Shown here: one piece after another, positions 62,881-64,000 of the stretch
Numbering within the stretch: position 1 is the stretch's first letter
Layout of the letters: every line of letters starts with the position of its first letter
DNA from: Thiomicrorhabdus sp965602805
Lineage (GTDB): Bacteria > Pseudomonadota > Gammaproteobacteria > Thiomicrospirales > Thiomicrospiraceae
Length of the DNA: 64,000 nt
Direction: 5' to 3'
NCBI GenBank assembly: GCA_965602805.1
Contig: CBFCZK010000003.1
Coordinates: 1-64,000, forward strand
Made by a program: the position numbers and the translations under genes
The notes under the pieces: generated by a model
Databases searched by the model: none
What the model saw: the letters and a program-made list of their open reading frames with translations, nothing else
Told to the model about the DNA's origin: nothing

Positions 62881-63936
62881 TTAAGGCAGCAATGCAACTT
62901 GATTCAAGCCTGCATTTTCCGGCAAATCACACATAATATTCATATTCTGGATCGCTTGTCCCGCCGCGCCTTTCACCAAGTTATCGATGACCGATGTCAC
63001 GACAACCGTATTACCGCCAGGAGGACAATAAATCGCCATACGACACATGTTCGAGCCCTTCACCATTCTAGTTTCAGGAAAACTACCGGCCGGCATCACA
63101 TCGACAAAAGGCTCGTTTGCATAAGCCTTTTCATACAAGTCTTGCAACTCTGCCTGCGTCTTTTCAGACTTGAGTGTCGCATAAATCGTTGACTCCATAC
63201 CACGTACCATCGGTAGCAAATGCGGTACGAAGGTTAGGCCAACCTCCTGACCTGTAAGCTGCGCCATTTTCTCTTTCATCTCAGGCAAGTGTCGATGACC
63301 GCTCACCCCATAGGCTTTAAAACTTTCACTCATCTCTGCACCCAGCATTGCCACATTAGCGCCTTTACCTGCGCCACTCACGCCCGATTTACCATCAGCA
63401 ATAATCGAATCTACATTCACCAGGCCTGCTTGCAGTAAAGGCAAAAACCCTAATAAAATACTGGTTGGGTAACATCCCGGGTTGGCGATGACTTTCGCAT
63501 TTTTAATTTTTTCACGGTAGTATTCAGGCAGACCATAGACCGCTTCAGCCATCAGACTTTCACTCGCAGGCTCAATGCCATACCACTTTTGCCAAACGGC
63601 CAAATCTTCAATTCTGAAATCCGCAGCCAAATCAATCACCTTAACGCCATTGGCAATCAACTCAGCTGCCATACTCATCGCCACGCCATGCGGTGTAGCA
63701 AAGAACACCACATCACAGGTTATTAATTTTTCAATGTCTGGCACTGAAAACCGCAAATCATAAATACCCCGTAAGTTCGGATACATATCAGCAACCGCCA
63801 CACCATCTTCACTTCGAGAGGTAATCATCGTCACTTCAGAAAAAGGGTGATTAGCAAGGGTTCTTAATAGCTCAACACCGGTATAACCTGTTCCACCGAC
63901 AATTCCAATTTGAACTTTTTGATCTTTGATTTGCAT
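62881..63936 (-). CDS. argC: N-acetyl-gamma-glutamyl-phosphate reductase
   Basis: NADPH-dependent third step of arginine synthesis. Nucleotide motif GIVGGTGYTGVELLRTL, FFATPHGVAM, and catalytic Cys155 in IANPGCYPTSILLGFLPL. 351 residues is slightly longer than average. A partial palindrome (63419-63428) is read as AGLVN. argC-erpA adjacency is common in gammaproteobacteria. Confidence 0.96.
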   Translation of the reverse strand: MQIKDQKVQIGIVGGTGYTGVELLRTLANHPFSEVTMITSRSEDGVAVADMYPNLRGIYDLRFSVPDIEKLITCDVVFFATPHGVAMSMAAELIANGVKVIDLAADFRIEDLAVWQKWYGIEPASESLMAEAVYGLPEYYREKIKNAKVIANPGCYPTSILLGFLPLLQAGLVNVDSIIADGKSGVSGAGKGANVAMLGAEMSESFKAYGVSGHRHLPEMKEKMAQLTGQEVGLTFVPHLLPMVRGMESTIYATLKSEKTQAELQDLYEKAYANEPFVDVMPAGSFPETRMVKGSNMCRMAIYCPPGGNTVVVTSVIDNLVKGAAGQAIQNMNIMCDLPENAGLNQVALLP

Positions 63937-64000
63937 AGTTTTTCCTAAAACGATTGGGGCACCGCGTATAGAGCACGGCTCTTATCTGGATTTTACTGAT

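Noticed and set aside
1..64000. CRISPR arrays, insertion sequences, prophage or rRNA genes
   Set aside because: No regularly spaced repeats, transposase, integrase of phage type (XerC is the housekeeping one), phage structural genes or rRNA sequence were seen.

Overview
The window reads as ordinary chromosome from a motile, moderately AT-rich gammaproteobacterium. Gene content and order (dapF-DUF484-xerC, ubiE-ubiJ-ubiB, hemA-prfA-prmC-moeB, prs-rplY-pth-ychF, parC/parE, glyQS, tusA, a short-type citrate synthase) and the look of the proteins suggest the Thiomicrospira/Hydrogenovibrio/Thiomicrorhabdus group of sulfur oxidisers. That placement is inference from memory of families, not a search. 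No prophage, insertion sequence, CRISPR array or rRNA operon is visible.

Layout. 1-4150 (minus): dapF, DUF484, xerC, hslV and a UPF0114 membrane protein. The HslV partner hslU lies divergently at 4375, followed by DUF971, ubiE, ubiJ and ubiB (plus). 9668-13747: a lipoprotein, a secreted thioredoxin-fold protein, and a convergent pair made of a subtilisin-like lipoprotein and a small secreted protein resembling a subtilase propeptide. 14017-20031 (minus): tRNA-Met, ychF, pth, rplY, prs, tRNA-Gln and a TPR lipoprotein. 20433-24601 (plus): hemA-prfA-prmC-moeB. 24603-29039 (minus): a MotA/MotB stator pair, parC and a copper-chaperone-like protein. 29267-36118 (plus): selO, then a probable cyclic-di-GMP and chemotaxis block: a PilZ pseudogene, a PilZ-like protein, a GEMM-type riboswitch, a PAS-chemoreceptor, a chemoreceptor remnant and an HDOD protein. 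36242-42651: cysQ, nudE, a GMP/IMP nucleotidase, tpm, a TlpA-like protein, a spermidine-synthase-like protein and uup. 42652-44247 is the most accessory-looking stretch: stacked hairpins around a PIN-like nuclease gene. 44248-50468: a pseudo-receiver, nrdB, a secreted hypothetical protein, parE, pdxH and ung. 50502-57859: a chemoreceptor fragment, a three-gene flagellar-type motor (one MotA and two MotB-like proteins), plsC, gmhB, glyS and glyQ. 58054-63936: tusA, an M23 endopeptidase, anmK, gltA, erpA and argC.

The most striking signal is not a gene. A perfect palindrome, ACCAGGCCTGGT, extended at the best sites to TTGACCAGGCCTGGTCAA or longer, occurs 13 times exactly and about ten more times with small changes. 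It is spread over the whole window inside and between genes. Inside proteins it is read mainly as QAW or PGLV, apparently replacing residues in place. It behaves like a highly iterated palindrome; its function is unknown to me. A second signal is the three-component stator in which one MotB-like subunit lacks the proton-binding aspartate. A third is the GEMM riboswitch in front of the PAS-chemoreceptor, next to PilZ genes.
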